A DNA stretch of 64,000 nt from CAZSMC01 sp964607755 (GTDB lineage Bacteria; Zhuqueibacterota; Zhuqueibacteria; Residuimicrobiales; Krinioviventaceae). Positions 50,482 through 59,444 of the stretch are shown here, one piece after another; within the stretch, counting starts at the first letter, position 1; each line of letters opens with the position of its first letter. A program made the position numbers and the translations under genes. The DNA lies in NCBI GenBank assembly GCA_964607755.1, contig CAZSMC010000014.1:1-64000 (forward strand). The letters run 5' to 3'. Below the pieces are notes generated by a model that saw nothing but the letters and a program-made list of their open reading frames with translations, had not been told where the DNA came from and did no database searches.

Positions 50482-52416
50482 TCAGCGAACTTTGTTCTTT
50501 GTGCTGTTCAACACATTAAGCACGCGATTAGCCACGCGCACGACATATTTGTTTTCCTTGTCTTCGAGTGCTTTTTGCAAAACCGGGATGGCAGGCCGGG
50601 CTGCCGAGCCGATCTCATCCAGCACCAGTGCTGAAGCAAGCCGCACCCATTCTGCTTTGCTTTGGAGCTCATCGATTAATATGGGCAAACCCTTTTCCAC
50701 GTTGCCTTGTTTACACAGGGCACGCGCCGCAGCCACCCGCACAACTGGCGAATCGTCCTGTAATTTTCCAATCAGCTTTTCAGAAAAAACCAGAGCCTGC
50801 TTTTCCAGATTACCCAATCCGATGGCAGCCCAATAACGAATCGACGGTTCGGGATCGTTCAGTGAATCAACGAGAAATAGCCGGTCGTTTGCATCCGGAC
50901 GTCCGGCGACTGAGGCAACGTTTAACAACCGGTCGAACAGTGCTCTGCCCTCGGGGCCACGGAAAAAATGATAGCGGTGCCCGTGCTGCTGGTCGATGTT
51001 AAACAACTCTGGTTCGGAGATAAAGCCAAGGTCCAGTATCTCGCGCATCCAGTTGAGGTGAGCCTGCCACAGACGATCCTTGACATCAGCATAATCCGGA
51101 TCATTGGCCAGATTGTTGACTTGGTGCGGATCATTCTCAACATCAAATAATTCCTCCAGCGGCTTGCATTGAGTGAAATACTGGGCAGCCTCGGGTGAAA
51201 GTTCGTTGTCACCAGAAAGTTTGCGTAACTCTGTCATCATCGGGCCATTCTCACAAGAACGCATATACTGGTGATAAGGTTTGTAAGGCTGATAATTGCG
51301 AACGTAGCGATATTTTTTATCACGCACCGTTCGAATGATATCATATCGCTCATCCATGCGGTCGCGCGCTGCAAAAACATATTCGCGCTCGGGTTTCAGG
51401 TTCCTTCCTAAAAAGGCACGACCTTGCATGTAATCCGGAACGGGAAGGTCGAGCATATTCAGAACTGTTGGAGCAAAATCGACACTGCTGACAAGTTGAT
51501 CGTCGACTGTCCCAGGCTGACCCTGATTGTTAATTCGGTATTTTTCCGGGATATAAACAATCAACGGAATATGCGTTCCGGAATCGTACACCCAGCGTTT
51601 CGCTCGCGGCATGCCGACACCATGATCTGACCAAAAGAAAACGATTGTATCTTCAGCCAACCCAGCCTCTTCGAGAGCTTTCAGATGATCACCAACCCAG
51701 TAATCCAGGCCGGTAATCAGCTCATAGTATTGCGCCCATTGACTGCGCTGCAGTTGAGTATCGGCATAATAAGGCGGAAAGGATTCCAGATCAAAGCCAT
51801 CACCCTGGCGTTGATCCGGAGTCAACTTACTGGTCACCTCGGAATGACGCTCGTCTGAAAAACGGGTCGAGCCTTCGTGCGTGAACTGGTAGTTAAAAAC
51901 TGCAAAAAATGGCGTGTCGTCACCCGGACGATTTTGCCAATGCGCTTCTTTACTCGATTCATCCCAGGCAGAATCCGGAGTGATAAAATTATAGTCCTCT
52001 TTATAATTATTGGTGCAGTAATAGCCAGCTTCTCTAATATATTCGGAAAAACATTTCATAAAATCAGGTAGATGAGGTTTATGAGATACTTTAACACCTT
52101 CTCCACCCGAACGCATGTGGTGCGTGCCCAAACTGTTGGCATATACACCGGTAATTATCGTTGAACGATTCGGCGCACATACTCCTGACACGGTGCAGGC
52201 ATTTGTATATTTTATCCCTTTAGACGCCAAATTGTCCAGAACCGGGGTATGGGCATCGGGGTATCCGTAACAGCCGAGGTGAGGACTAATATCTTCTGTG
52301 GATAGCCACAAAATATTTGGTTGCTTTTTTTGAGCTGCTCGTGTCTGCAATGTTGGCAGCATCGAACCGGCAGCGGTTATGCTCAATACTTTTAAAAAGT
52401 TTCGGCGGGTGGTCAT
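50482..52416 (-). CDS. Tat-exported sulfatase with C-terminal HEAT repeats
   Basis: A 644-residue protein. The twin-arginine leader is MTTRRNFLKVLSITAAGSML. Formylglycine motif C-A-P-N-R lies near residue 80 in VSGVCAPNRSTIITGVY, and IVFFWSDHGVGMPRAKRWVY supplies Asp/His ligands. From about residue 500 HEAT-type helical repeats appear (SIRYWAAIGLGNLEKQALVF, VVRVAAARALCKQGNVEKGL, WVRLASALVLDEIGSAARPA). This architecture matches the 59.4-kb sulfatase; the two are paralogues. Substrate unknown. Confidence 0.92.
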   Translation of the reverse strand: MTTRRNFLKVLSITAAGSMLPTLQTRAAQKKQPNILWLSTEDISPHLGCYGYPDAHTPVLDNLASKGIKYTNACTVSGVCAPNRSTIITGVYANSLGTHHMRSGGEGVKVSHKPHLPDFMKCFSEYIREAGYYCTNNYKEDYNFITPDSAWDESSKEAHWQNRPGDDTPFFAVFNYQFTHEGSTRFSDERHSEVTSKLTPDQRQGDGFDLESFPPYYADTQLQRSQWAQYYELITGLDYWVGDHLKALEEAGLAEDTIVFFWSDHGVGMPRAKRWVYDSGTHIPLIVYIPEKYRINNQGQPGTVDDQLVSSVDFAPTVLNMLDLPVPDYMQGRAFLGRNLKPEREYVFAARDRMDERYDIIRTVRDKKYRYVRNYQPYKPYHQYMRSCENGPMMTELRKLSGDNELSPEAAQYFTQCKPLEELFDVENDPHQVNNLANDPDYADVKDRLWQAHLNWMREILDLGFISEPELFNIDQQHGHRYHFFRGPEGRALFDRLLNVASVAGRPDANDRLFLVDSLNDPEPSIRYWAAIGLGNLEKQALVFSEKLIGKLQDDSPVVRVAAARALCKQGNVEKGLPILIDELQSKAEWVRLASALVLDEIGSAARPAIPVLQKALEDKENKYVVRVANRVLNVLNSTKNKVR

Positions 52417-52624
52417 TATGAGCTCCTGGTGTTAATCTTAACTTTTATTTCATTTGTATAACATACATATTTCTGAAATTAGAATCAATTTGCAATTCTC
52501 AAACATTAGGTGATATAGATAAAATCACAGAATTTTACCTCTTTTAAAAATACAGCTTGCTTTTTTTGTTACAGAATTCTATAATAAATGAGATATTCAT
52601 TGATAAATAATTATCGGGATTAAT

Positions 52625-53857
52625 ATGACAAAACGTTTGACCATTATCACTCTGCTATGTATAATTTCTTTGCACTGCACGCCTCAGCAAGGCAAAAGCC
52701 CGACATTTCCAATTACAGCCTGGTACGGGAATTTATCAAATCCTGTTAAATGGAATGACTTTGAACGTCTCGAAAATGCTCATTTCAACCACATTCTTTT
52801 AGAAACCGGCTCATTAAATGATAACCTTCGCTATCTTGACATGGCAAGTTCCATGGGCATCAAGCTTTATCTACAAGACAACCGGTTGTTGTTATTTCTT
52901 TCCGAGAATGAACAGCCAGATGCCCGCATAGACACGATTATGATGGACTATTTCGATAAAGAGTCTCTGGCAGGACTTTTTTTGATGAACAAGCCTGGAC
53001 TGGAAGATCTGGCACAGCTTTCGGCATTACAGCGGAGGATTCGAAAGTCACTCGACGTGCCCATTTTTCTCAATCTCCAGCCGATTTATGCACATCCCAC
53101 TCCTCCGGACACCATGGACTATATAGATTACGTGTCAAAGTACGCGGATTCGCTCAAACCGGCACATTTGAGTTGTGCTTTGTTCCCGGTTTTCGAGGAC
53201 AGGGTTCGCAAAAGCTTTTACAGCAATCTTGCCGTGCTCCGACAGGTCTCGTTGGAAAAGAACATTCCCTTTTGGGGCTCTGTTCTGGTCACGCCTTTTT
53301 ATCCGCATCCGAATATCAAGCATTCTCATATCCGAATGCCTTTATACACAGCACTGGCTTTTGGAGCTAAAGGGGTTTTATATTTTTCGTACCGGGTTCC
53401 GGCGAATTCGGATAATCGTTCCTACCGAAACGCGATGATAAACCGGAATAACGAAACGACCAACGTTTATCAAATGGTTAAAAATATCAACGCAAAAGTC
53501 CGGCGACTCGCTCCAGTATTGTTAAAATCAACGTCTACTGGTGTTTACAATCACGATAGCCATAAGGGACATGGTTTGCCGGCCTCCCAGTCTTTGATCG
53601 ACAAGATATCAAATCCGGTTGTCCTGGCCGGATTTTTCAAGGACAATACCGGGCATCGTTACATTTTGGTAGTCAACACCGATATCAGAAACGGATGCGA
53701 AGCAGATATCTATTTCACCGACACCGTTCGTCACATCAAAGAGATTCCTAAAGATGATTCTATTCCATTGGAAGAATCATGGCGCACAAAGGAAACCAAA
53801 AAGTTGAAAATATTATTCAAATCCGGTGATGGGCGGCTTTTTCAGGTTAAAGGTTAA
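52625..53857 (+). CDS. Lipoprotein of probable glycoside-hydrolase-like fold
   Basis: A 410-residue protein with a lipoprotein signal (IISLHCTPQQGK, lipobox Cys about 19). The body looks like a TIM barrel: TAWYGNLSNPVKWNDFERLE, HFNHILLETGSLNDNLRYLD, YFDKESLAGLFLMNKPG. The core also contains MPLYTALAFGAKGVLYFSYR, which resembles the C-terminal barrel strands of GH42-type enzymes. No definite catalytic pair was identified. It lies between sulfatase genes and may act on polysaccharide. Confidence 0.6.
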   Translation: MTKRLTIITLLCIISLHCTPQQGKSPTFPITAWYGNLSNPVKWNDFERLENAHFNHILLETGSLNDNLRYLDMASSMGIKLYLQDNRLLLFLSENEQPDARIDTIMMDYFDKESLAGLFLMNKPGLEDLAQLSALQRRIRKSLDVPIFLNLQPIYAHPTPPDTMDYIDYVSKYADSLKPAHLSCALFPVFEDRVRKSFYSNLAVLRQVSLEKNIPFWGSVLVTPFYPHPNIKHSHIRMPLYTALAFGAKGVLYFSYRVPANSDNRSYRNAMINRNNETTNVYQMVKNINAKVRRLAPVLLKSTSTGVYNHDSHKGHGLPASQSLIDKISNPVVLAGFFKDNTGHRYILVVNTDIRNGCEADIYFTDTVRHIKEIPKDDSIPLEESWRTKETKKLKILFKSGDGRLFQVKG

Positions 53858-53893
53858 AAAGAATTAAAAAATACATCTATTATAACCAGTCGT

Positions 53894-54244
53894 TTACTTT
53901 TGTTCATTCAAATCAGCTATAATGTTTTGAATCGTTTTCTTTAGTTCTGGAATTTCCTTCACAATGGTATCCCATAAAAGATAATAATCAACGCCAAAAT
54001 AAGCATGAATAAGACGATCACGCATGCCTGCAATTTCTTTCCAGTAAACTGTTGAATATTTTTGTCTAATTGGTTCCGGGATATTTTTTGCAGCTTCACC
54101 TATTATTTCAAGTTATCTAATAACTGCACTTGAAGTCTTTTTATCCTGAACAAAAGTATCATAATCTATTCCTTCGACAAAATCCTGAATATTTTCGCAG
54201 GCCTCCAAAATATCTTTTAAAAACAATCTATAATTTCTTGTCAT
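53894..54244 (-). pseudogene. hepT: HepT-type toxin (HEPN ribonuclease) with a nonsense mutation
   Basis: The frame MTRNYRLFLKDILEACENIQ ... VEGIDYDTFVQDKKTSSAVI reads as HepT (DUF86). A TAA then stops it at codon 44 (plus bases 54113-54115), where relatives have a glutamine (AVIRQLEIIGEA; CAA to TAA). After the stop the same frame continues LEIIGEAAKNIPEPIRQKY and contains the intact RNase motif RDRLIHAYFG to a natural TAA. The upstream antitoxin gene overlaps by ATGA. One base change explains loss of function. Confidence 0.85.
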
Positions 54245-54531
54245 ATTGATACCAGATATCTGTACACATCATCCTTTATTTCATCTCTCAAAGCCCTTTG
54301 AGAAACAATATCAACTCTGCATTGCAGCTTTTGCTCCAGGAAAATGCCAAGACCGGTCAGGTCGAAAAGAGTCGCCCCTTCGTAAAAGTCTACCAAAATA
54401 TCGATATCACTATTGCTTTTCCCTTCCCCCCTTGAATAGGAACCGAATATCCCTTTGATATCCGCATTATATTTGTCCCTGGCTTCTCTCTTGACGGACC
54501 TTAGATTTTTAAGAATCTCATCTGCTGTCAT
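54241..54531 (-). CDS. mntA: MntA-type nucleotidyltransferase antitoxin
   Basis: A 96-residue minimal nucleotidyltransferase. GIFGSYSRGEGKSNSDIDIL carries the GSxxRG...DxD motif (about 27-45), followed by VDFYEGATLFDLTGL and CRVDIVSQRALRDEIKDDV. MntA-type proteins modify and silence HepT toxins. Its stop overlaps the start of the decayed hepT (ATGA). With the toxin lost it may be under no constraint or serve another HEPN partner. Confidence 0.87.
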   Translation of the reverse strand: MTADEILKNLRSVKREARDKYNADIKGIFGSYSRGEGKSNSDIDILVDFYEGATLFDLTGLGIFLEQKLQCRVDIVSQRALRDEIKDDVYRYLVSI

Positions 54532-54596
54532 TTTATTCTCCAGAATGAAATAAATTTGTGAGATCGAATCTCGGGCATTTTAATTATCACATTGTA

Positions 54597-56105
54597 TTAT
54601 ACCAATGCCCTGACAACCATCTCATTCGATTCTGCGCGCCGGCCTTCCGCATCCACTGAAACCACTGTGTATTGATGGCTCTGACGATCCTCAACATGGT
54701 CTACAAATGAAAAAGGTTCTTTGGTTGTTTGCGGTTGATGCTCAACCTGTCCCACTTTTTTCTCATCGCGCCATACTTCATAGCGTTTTAGCGGGGCATT
54801 TCCGGCAAACGCTGTATGCCAGGTCAATTCGACTGCGCGCTGATCGTCCTGCTTTTTCTGATTGATCTCTATGTCGCGCGGGGCGCTCATAGGAACGCTC
54901 TCTCGCTGAAAATAATTGGTCTTGCCGTTTTTAATCCAACGGGCTTTTTCTTCGATTTCACGACGTTCCCTGGCCGTCAACCCGTCAGGTTCAATCTGCG
55001 CAGCAGCCAGGTTTTGCACAAGCTGGCATTTTTTTGGCTCGTCACTGATCTGGCCAATCCCGATAATCAGATTATTAACGCCCGGCGTGGTCAGCGAATA
55101 CTGGATCAAAAGATCACTGGACAACTTTTCATCACCCACAGTACGCACAACATGTTTAGGTTCTCCTGAAAAATGTGCCCCCTTTGAGTACATGGCGCCA
55201 TCGGCAAACGTTTTCATGCCGATCACACCCATATTTTTTGCCGATGCAACCGGAATAACATTGTGCTGCATATTGAAATTCAACTGATCATTGGCGTTAA
55301 TAGCCACAAGCATGCCATCGAGAATATTTTTTGAATCGCGCTGGATAAGCTCCATCATCACCGGTGGTGAATAATGACCTGAAAAACCAAGATGATGAAC
55401 CAATTTTTCTTCCTTTGGATTGAGTCCGGTGGTATTCGTGCCGTCCCGGTAATCCAGCAAAGCCGCCAGGGCACCGATTTCCTCAGCATTCGGATCCGGA
55501 TTGTCCAGGCCCAGATACACAGCATCGACTTCTTCTATGTGACTGATGGAATGCAATAAAATCATATCCAGATAGGCGCCTTGCGGATAATTGCCTTTAC
55601 CATCACCAAAGACCTGCGATAATGTGCGTTTTAGATCGTCCACAGCACTCGTGCCGTCGCCATTCGTTCTATTGCCCACGTTTTCGCGTTCTTTGGTCCC
55701 CTTCCCCATACGCAAGCGGGTTTTGCTGGTCAGAAAAATCGACCGGCGTAACTTTTCGTCATAATCGGATTTGCCCGGGATGAGTTTTAATTGTTGAAAC
55801 GCTTTGCCGTAATTAGTTTGGCTGGGTCCGTACAAATTGGACGTGTCATAGTAATTGATGCCTTTATTAAAAGCCTTTAAAATGATCTGCACCGGGTCTA
55901 CATCTTGCGGTGTCCACTGAATAGACGCCTGGCCGCCCAGGCCCATTGTGGTGGTCGCAAAATTTAATCTGCCGAACTGCCGCGTCATTAGTGCAGGCAC
56001 TTTTTGCCGTCCACAACTGATATAAGGTGCTGCAGCAATCCCGGCCGTTGACATTGCCAGGGATTTTATAAATGTGCGTCGTTTTACATCTGATTTTTTT
56101 GACAT
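54597..56105 (-). CDS. Tat-exported aldo/keto reductase
   Basis: About 502 residues from MSKKSDVKRRTFIKSLAMST, with AGGAGG upstream; the RRTFIKSL element fits a Tat leader. The aldo/keto reductase barrel follows with GINYYDTSNLYGPSQTNYGK (Asp-Tyr region), RSIFLTSKTRLRMGKG (Lys), YLDMILLHSISHIEEVD (His) and GVIGMKTFADGAMYSKG. A fibronectin-type C-terminal domain of ~90 residues follows (LTWHTAFAGNAPLKRYEVWR). NAD(P)H would not be available outside the cytoplasm, so the cofactor is probably bound before export. Confidence 0.87.
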   Translation of the reverse strand: MSKKSDVKRRTFIKSLAMSTAGIAAAPYISCGRQKVPALMTRQFGRLNFATTTMGLGGQASIQWTPQDVDPVQIILKAFNKGINYYDTSNLYGPSQTNYGKAFQQLKLIPGKSDYDEKLRRSIFLTSKTRLRMGKGTKERENVGNRTNGDGTSAVDDLKRTLSQVFGDGKGNYPQGAYLDMILLHSISHIEEVDAVYLGLDNPDPNAEEIGALAALLDYRDGTNTTGLNPKEEKLVHHLGFSGHYSPPVMMELIQRDSKNILDGMLVAINANDQLNFNMQHNVIPVASAKNMGVIGMKTFADGAMYSKGAHFSGEPKHVVRTVGDEKLSSDLLIQYSLTTPGVNNLIIGIGQISDEPKKCQLVQNLAAAQIEPDGLTARERREIEEKARWIKNGKTNYFQRESVPMSAPRDIEINQKKQDDQRAVELTWHTAFAGNAPLKRYEVWRDEKKVGQVEHQPQTTKEPFSFVDHVEDRQSHQYTVVSVDAEGRRAESNEMVVRALV

Positions 56106-56337
56106 ATCGACCTCCTGTTCATAACAGAATATGATTGTTAAAATCAAGTTGCTAAAGACTTTTACAACCTGATAGAATGAAAAATTCCCACCTTTTCATT
56201 ACTTTTTCAAAAACCAGGTTGAATAAAAAAACTTTAAACGGCATAATCTTTCAGTTGCTCGAATGTATCCGCCTCTCAGGACTTGAATGTATGACAAAAA
56301 AGATTGCAATTCAACACCAATTCACTTAATTTTTGCC

Positions 56338-57132
56338 ATGAGAAAATATGCCAAAATTTATCATCTCACTCTTTTACTCTTTTTTCAATTTAACATTCTT
56401 TCGGCAGAATCGCCGTACGTGCTTTCAACCCAAAAAGAAATCGGATTGGCAGGCATCAGTGCGCTTAGCGGCATCGGTGCGTGGTTCGCCTGTACTAACC
56501 TTCAGCCTTTGACGTCAAATGAGATAGATCGACTCGAAAAAAACGCGATCAATCCAATCGACCGCTATGCTGTGAGCATGTCCAGCGAGAACGCGGGACA
56601 GTGGAGCGATATTTTGGGCAGCGCGTGTTTACTATCGCCGCTCCTCACTTTGACACACCCGGAGGCTCAAAAAAACAATCTTCAGTTTGCGCTTATGTAT
56701 GCCGAAACGATAACACTCACCGGCGCGCTCGTTTACCTGACAAAATGCACAGTCAAACGCCCAAGGCCCTTTGTTTTCAATCCATCTGCGCCGCAAGAAC
56801 TCAAGCTAAACAAATCGGCCAGAATGTCATTTTTCTCCGGGCATACCTCACTTTCTTTTGCATCCGCGGTTTTTTTCAGCACCACATACACTGATTATTC
56901 GTCGGATAATCAGTGGAACGCAGTTGTCTGGGGCAGCGCGCTGACCACAGCTTCGCTTGTCGGCTATTTACGCATTCGAGCGGGCAAACATTATGTAACC
57001 GACGTCATCGCCGGTGCGCTCGTTGGTTCGGCCATCGGCTATGCAGTCCCGATAATTCATCACCAGTCGGAGCCAAAAAAATCACCTTCTGATCTTACAT
57101 TGCCTATTTTCCGGATTTCAGTTCAATTTTGA
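56338..57132 (+). CDS. PAP2-family phosphatase
   Basis: About 264 residues starting MRKYAKIYHL with a signal peptide or anchor. The three PAP2 motifs are visible: TVKRPRPF (about residue 140), MSFFSGHTSLSFASAVFF (about 165-185) and RIRAGKHYVTDVIAGALVG (about 220-240). It should hydrolyse a lipid phosphate or undecaprenyl-type substrate at the outer face of the inner membrane. The frame is open to 56287, but MYDKKDCNSTPIHLIFA is not part of the family. Confidence 0.88.
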   Translation: MRKYAKIYHLTLLLFFQFNILSAESPYVLSTQKEIGLAGISALSGIGAWFACTNLQPLTSNEIDRLEKNAINPIDRYAVSMSSENAGQWSDILGSACLLSPLLTLTHPEAQKNNLQFALMYAETITLTGALVYLTKCTVKRPRPFVFNPSAPQELKLNKSARMSFFSGHTSLSFASAVFFSTTYTDYSSDNQWNAVVWGSALTTASLVGYLRIRAGKHYVTDVIAGALVGSAIGYAVPIIHHQSEPKKSPSDLTLPIFRISVQF

Positions 57133-57702
57133 AATCATACAAATAAATTATTAACCAAATCTGGCAAAAGATTTCAACCCGTTTTGATTCCAGTTTATCA
57201 GGATTGAATGGATTGTATGATAAATATCCCTCAGAGTTATTACCCCTCTATCTTTTGGACAGGTGTTTACCTTATGCTGTGGCCGTCACATTAGTAGCCG
57301 AAGAAATCCCCCCCGGCAACCTTATTACCTTATCATGGTGAACCACTAATAAAAAATTCGAACCACCAGATTATGATAGGGTTTTTAATGAGGTAATGAG
57401 GTTTTCTTTTTTTTATTAATTGCTACCAAGGGGAAAGATAAAGCATAAGGTTTTTTAATAGCTTATAAATAAACATTTAAATTGGAACAATCAGATTTCA
57501 TCAATGACTCAGATTTTTTAATAATCTCATTTATATAAATGAATGGAATCGATGTAATTTGTATTTGACTTTTGCTCTTTCATAAAAATCAAGTGGACAC
57601 CCTCATCAAATCTATTTGGTTTTCTTTTAAATTATTTTTATAATTCAAAAGCTTTTAAACAAATGGCAGCATAATAATAGTAACAAAATTATAGGATTTA
57701 AT
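57133..57702. other. Long non-coding gap
   Basis: About 570 A/T-rich bases between the PAP2 gene and the GH5 gene. Apart from the imperfect palindrome at 57269-57451 no gene, tRNA or recognised element is visible. The last 100 bases should carry the GH5 promoter. Confidence 0.5.
57269..57451. repeat. 183-bp imperfect palindromic region
   Basis: Outer arms ACCTTATGCT (57269-57278) and AGCATAAGGT (57442-57451) are perfectly complementary, with GTAGC/GCTAC continuing at equal spacing 15 bp inside. Inner arms AACCTTATTACCT (57318-57330) and AGGTAATGAGGTT pair at 12 of 13 positions. No coding frame spans it. It could be a small non-autonomous mobile element, an integron-like recombination site or a structured RNA; no terminal duplication is visible. 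Confidence 0.4.
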
Positions 57703-58800
57703 ATGTGGTCTCATAAAATATGTATTCTTTTTATCTCCCTCACAATTACGATTGGCGGTGCTGTAACCACCAATTGCTCGGATAACAGTACTGGCTCGGA
57801 ATCAACACAAAATGATTGGCCGTTCGATCCGCCTTCTGACGAGCCGTTAGATGCGTTTGCTATGAACGAAAAGATTGGCAGAGGCCTGAATCTGGGCAAC
57901 GCCCTGGAAGCGCCGAGCGAAGGCGCATGGGGCATGGTCATCAAGGATAAATATCTGAAAATTATCGCCAATGCCGGATTTAATTCGATCCGGTTGCCGG
58001 TATCCTGGTACCATCATTCTTCTGCAGATTCGGCTCACACCATCGATGAAATCTTTTTCAAGCGAGTTGATCACGTCGTTCAGGAAGCGTTGAAAAACGA
58101 CCTAATTGTTGTGCTGAACAATCATCATTTTGATCCGTTGGATGAAAATCCCGGGCAGTACTGGGACTGGCAGCTCGCCTTGTGGCAGCAAATTGCCGAA
58201 CGGTATAAAAATTATCCGGATGAACTAATTTTCGAAGTCCTGAACGAACCGCATGGGAATTTTAATGCCGATAACTGGAACCGGTTAGCCAACGAGTGCA
58301 TCGACATCATCCGCGAAACCAACCCCTATCGAATTATTGTCATTGGCGGCATTCATTACAATAATTACAATTATCTGGATGAACTGGACGTGCCGGAAGA
58401 TGACCGCGGCATCATCGGTACTTTTCATTATTACGATCCGTTTCATTTCACCCATCAGGGCGCAAGCTGGGTTGGCAGTGATGCTGATAATTGGCTGGGC
58501 ACAACCTGGCGCGCGACAACACAACAACGGCAGGATGTGAACGAAGATATGGACATCGCCGCGGAATGGAGTCAAAATACGAATCGTCCGGTGCTGTTAG
58601 GCGAATTCGGCGCTTACAGCAAGGCTGATATGAATTCCCGCTATCTCTGGACGGATTACGTTGCCCGTTCGGCAGAAGAACGCGGTTTTTCTTGGACGTA
58701 CTGGGAATTCGGTGCCGGATTTGGTGCTTACGATCGGGATAATAATGAGTGGCGAACAATGCTGCTCAAAGCGTTGAATCCGGAAACGGGGGAAAACTGA
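57703..58800 (+). CDS. GH5-family endoglucanase-type lipoprotein
   Basis: A 365-residue protein with a signal peptide ending in a cysteine (VTTNCSDN; lipobox candidate). The barrel has RGLNLGNALEAPSEGAWGMV, GFNSIRLPVSWYHH and VVLNNHHFDPLDENPGQYWD. The acid/base glutamate lies in LIFEVLNEPHGNFN (about 172) and the nucleophile in LLGEFGAYSKADM (about 305). It should cleave beta-1,4-glycosidic bonds in cellulose or a related glucan. Anchored to the membrane, outward-facing. Confidence 0.92.
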   Translation: MWSHKICILFISLTITIGGAVTTNCSDNSTGSESTQNDWPFDPPSDEPLDAFAMNEKIGRGLNLGNALEAPSEGAWGMVIKDKYLKIIANAGFNSIRLPVSWYHHSSADSAHTIDEIFFKRVDHVVQEALKNDLIVVLNNHHFDPLDENPGQYWDWQLALWQQIAERYKNYPDELIFEVLNEPHGNFNADNWNRLANECIDIIRETNPYRIIVIGGIHYNNYNYLDELDVPEDDRGIIGTFHYYDPFHFTHQGASWVGSDADNWLGTTWRATTQQRQDVNEDMDIAAEWSQNTNRPVLLGEFGAYSKADMNSRYLWTDYVARSAEERGFSWTYWEFGAGFGAYDRDNNEWRTMLLKALNPETGEN

Positions 58801-58950
58801 AAACTTTTTGCACAATTCAAGTCTATTTGAAATGGAATAAGATAAAATCGTTTAAAATTCCCAAGACAATTTCACTCGAAGAACGGAAAAAGGAACATGA
58901 TCGAAACAGCAGTTTTTTTAATTGTAACTTTAATGACAATCAGTTAGATT

Positions 58951-59226
58951 TTGTCTATGATTTCCGAACAAGATAAAAAAGTCATCATCGATCTTGCTGA
59001 CAAGTACAGAGTAAGACGAATTTTACTATTCGGTTCCAGTCTCAGATCGAATAAAAATTCCAACGACATCGATTTAGCTGTCGAAGGTTTGTCAGAGGAT
59101 GCTTTTTTTAAATTTTATAGCGAGTTGATTTTTAATCTATCCAAACCGGTGGATTTGATCGATATTGATAAAAAATCCCGGTTCAGGGAAATGATTGTCA
59201 AAGAAAGTATAGAATTATATGGCTGA
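58951..59226 (+). CDS. Second MNT-type nucleotidyltransferase
   Basis: A 91-residue protein. RILLFGSSLRSNKNSNDIDL (about 24-43) is a version of the GSxxR...DxD motif with less glycine, and KPVDLIDIDKKSRFREMIVK follows. It may be inactive or may act on a distinct HEPN partner. Its stop region overlaps the ATG of the decayed HEPN frame downstream (ATG at 59219). An ATG six bases further in is also possible as start. Confidence 0.8.
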   Translation: MSMISEQDKKVIIDLADKYRVRRILLFGSSLRSNKNSNDIDLAVEGLSEDAFFKFYSELIFNLSKPVDLIDIDKKSRFREMIVKESIELYG

Positions 59227-59403
59227 CTTGTAAAAATTGAGTATGATCTTGACAATATTGATCGTGTATTAGCAGAAATGCCAGATCATACCGATCTTTA
59301 TCAGCTTTCAACATTAGAATTAGCCGGAGTAGCCACATTGCTTCATTACTTTTATAACGGGATTGAGAATATCATAAAAAAAGAAATAGGAAATTATTAT
59401 TAA
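59219..59403 (+). pseudogene. HepT-like (HEPN) toxin remnant
   Basis: The ATG at 59219 gives only MADL before a stop. One base shift away the frame KIEYDLDNIDRVLAEMPDHT, then LSTLELAGVATLLHYFYNGI and ENIIKKEIGNYY, matches HEPN proteins of the MNT/HEPN family, but it stops after about 56 codons, roughly half length. The frameshift and truncation show the toxin is dead. The overlapping antitoxin gene is intact. Confidence 0.7.
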
Positions 59404-59444
59404 TTTCAATCTCCGGTATATCAAAAATCCCCCCATTTCAATCT

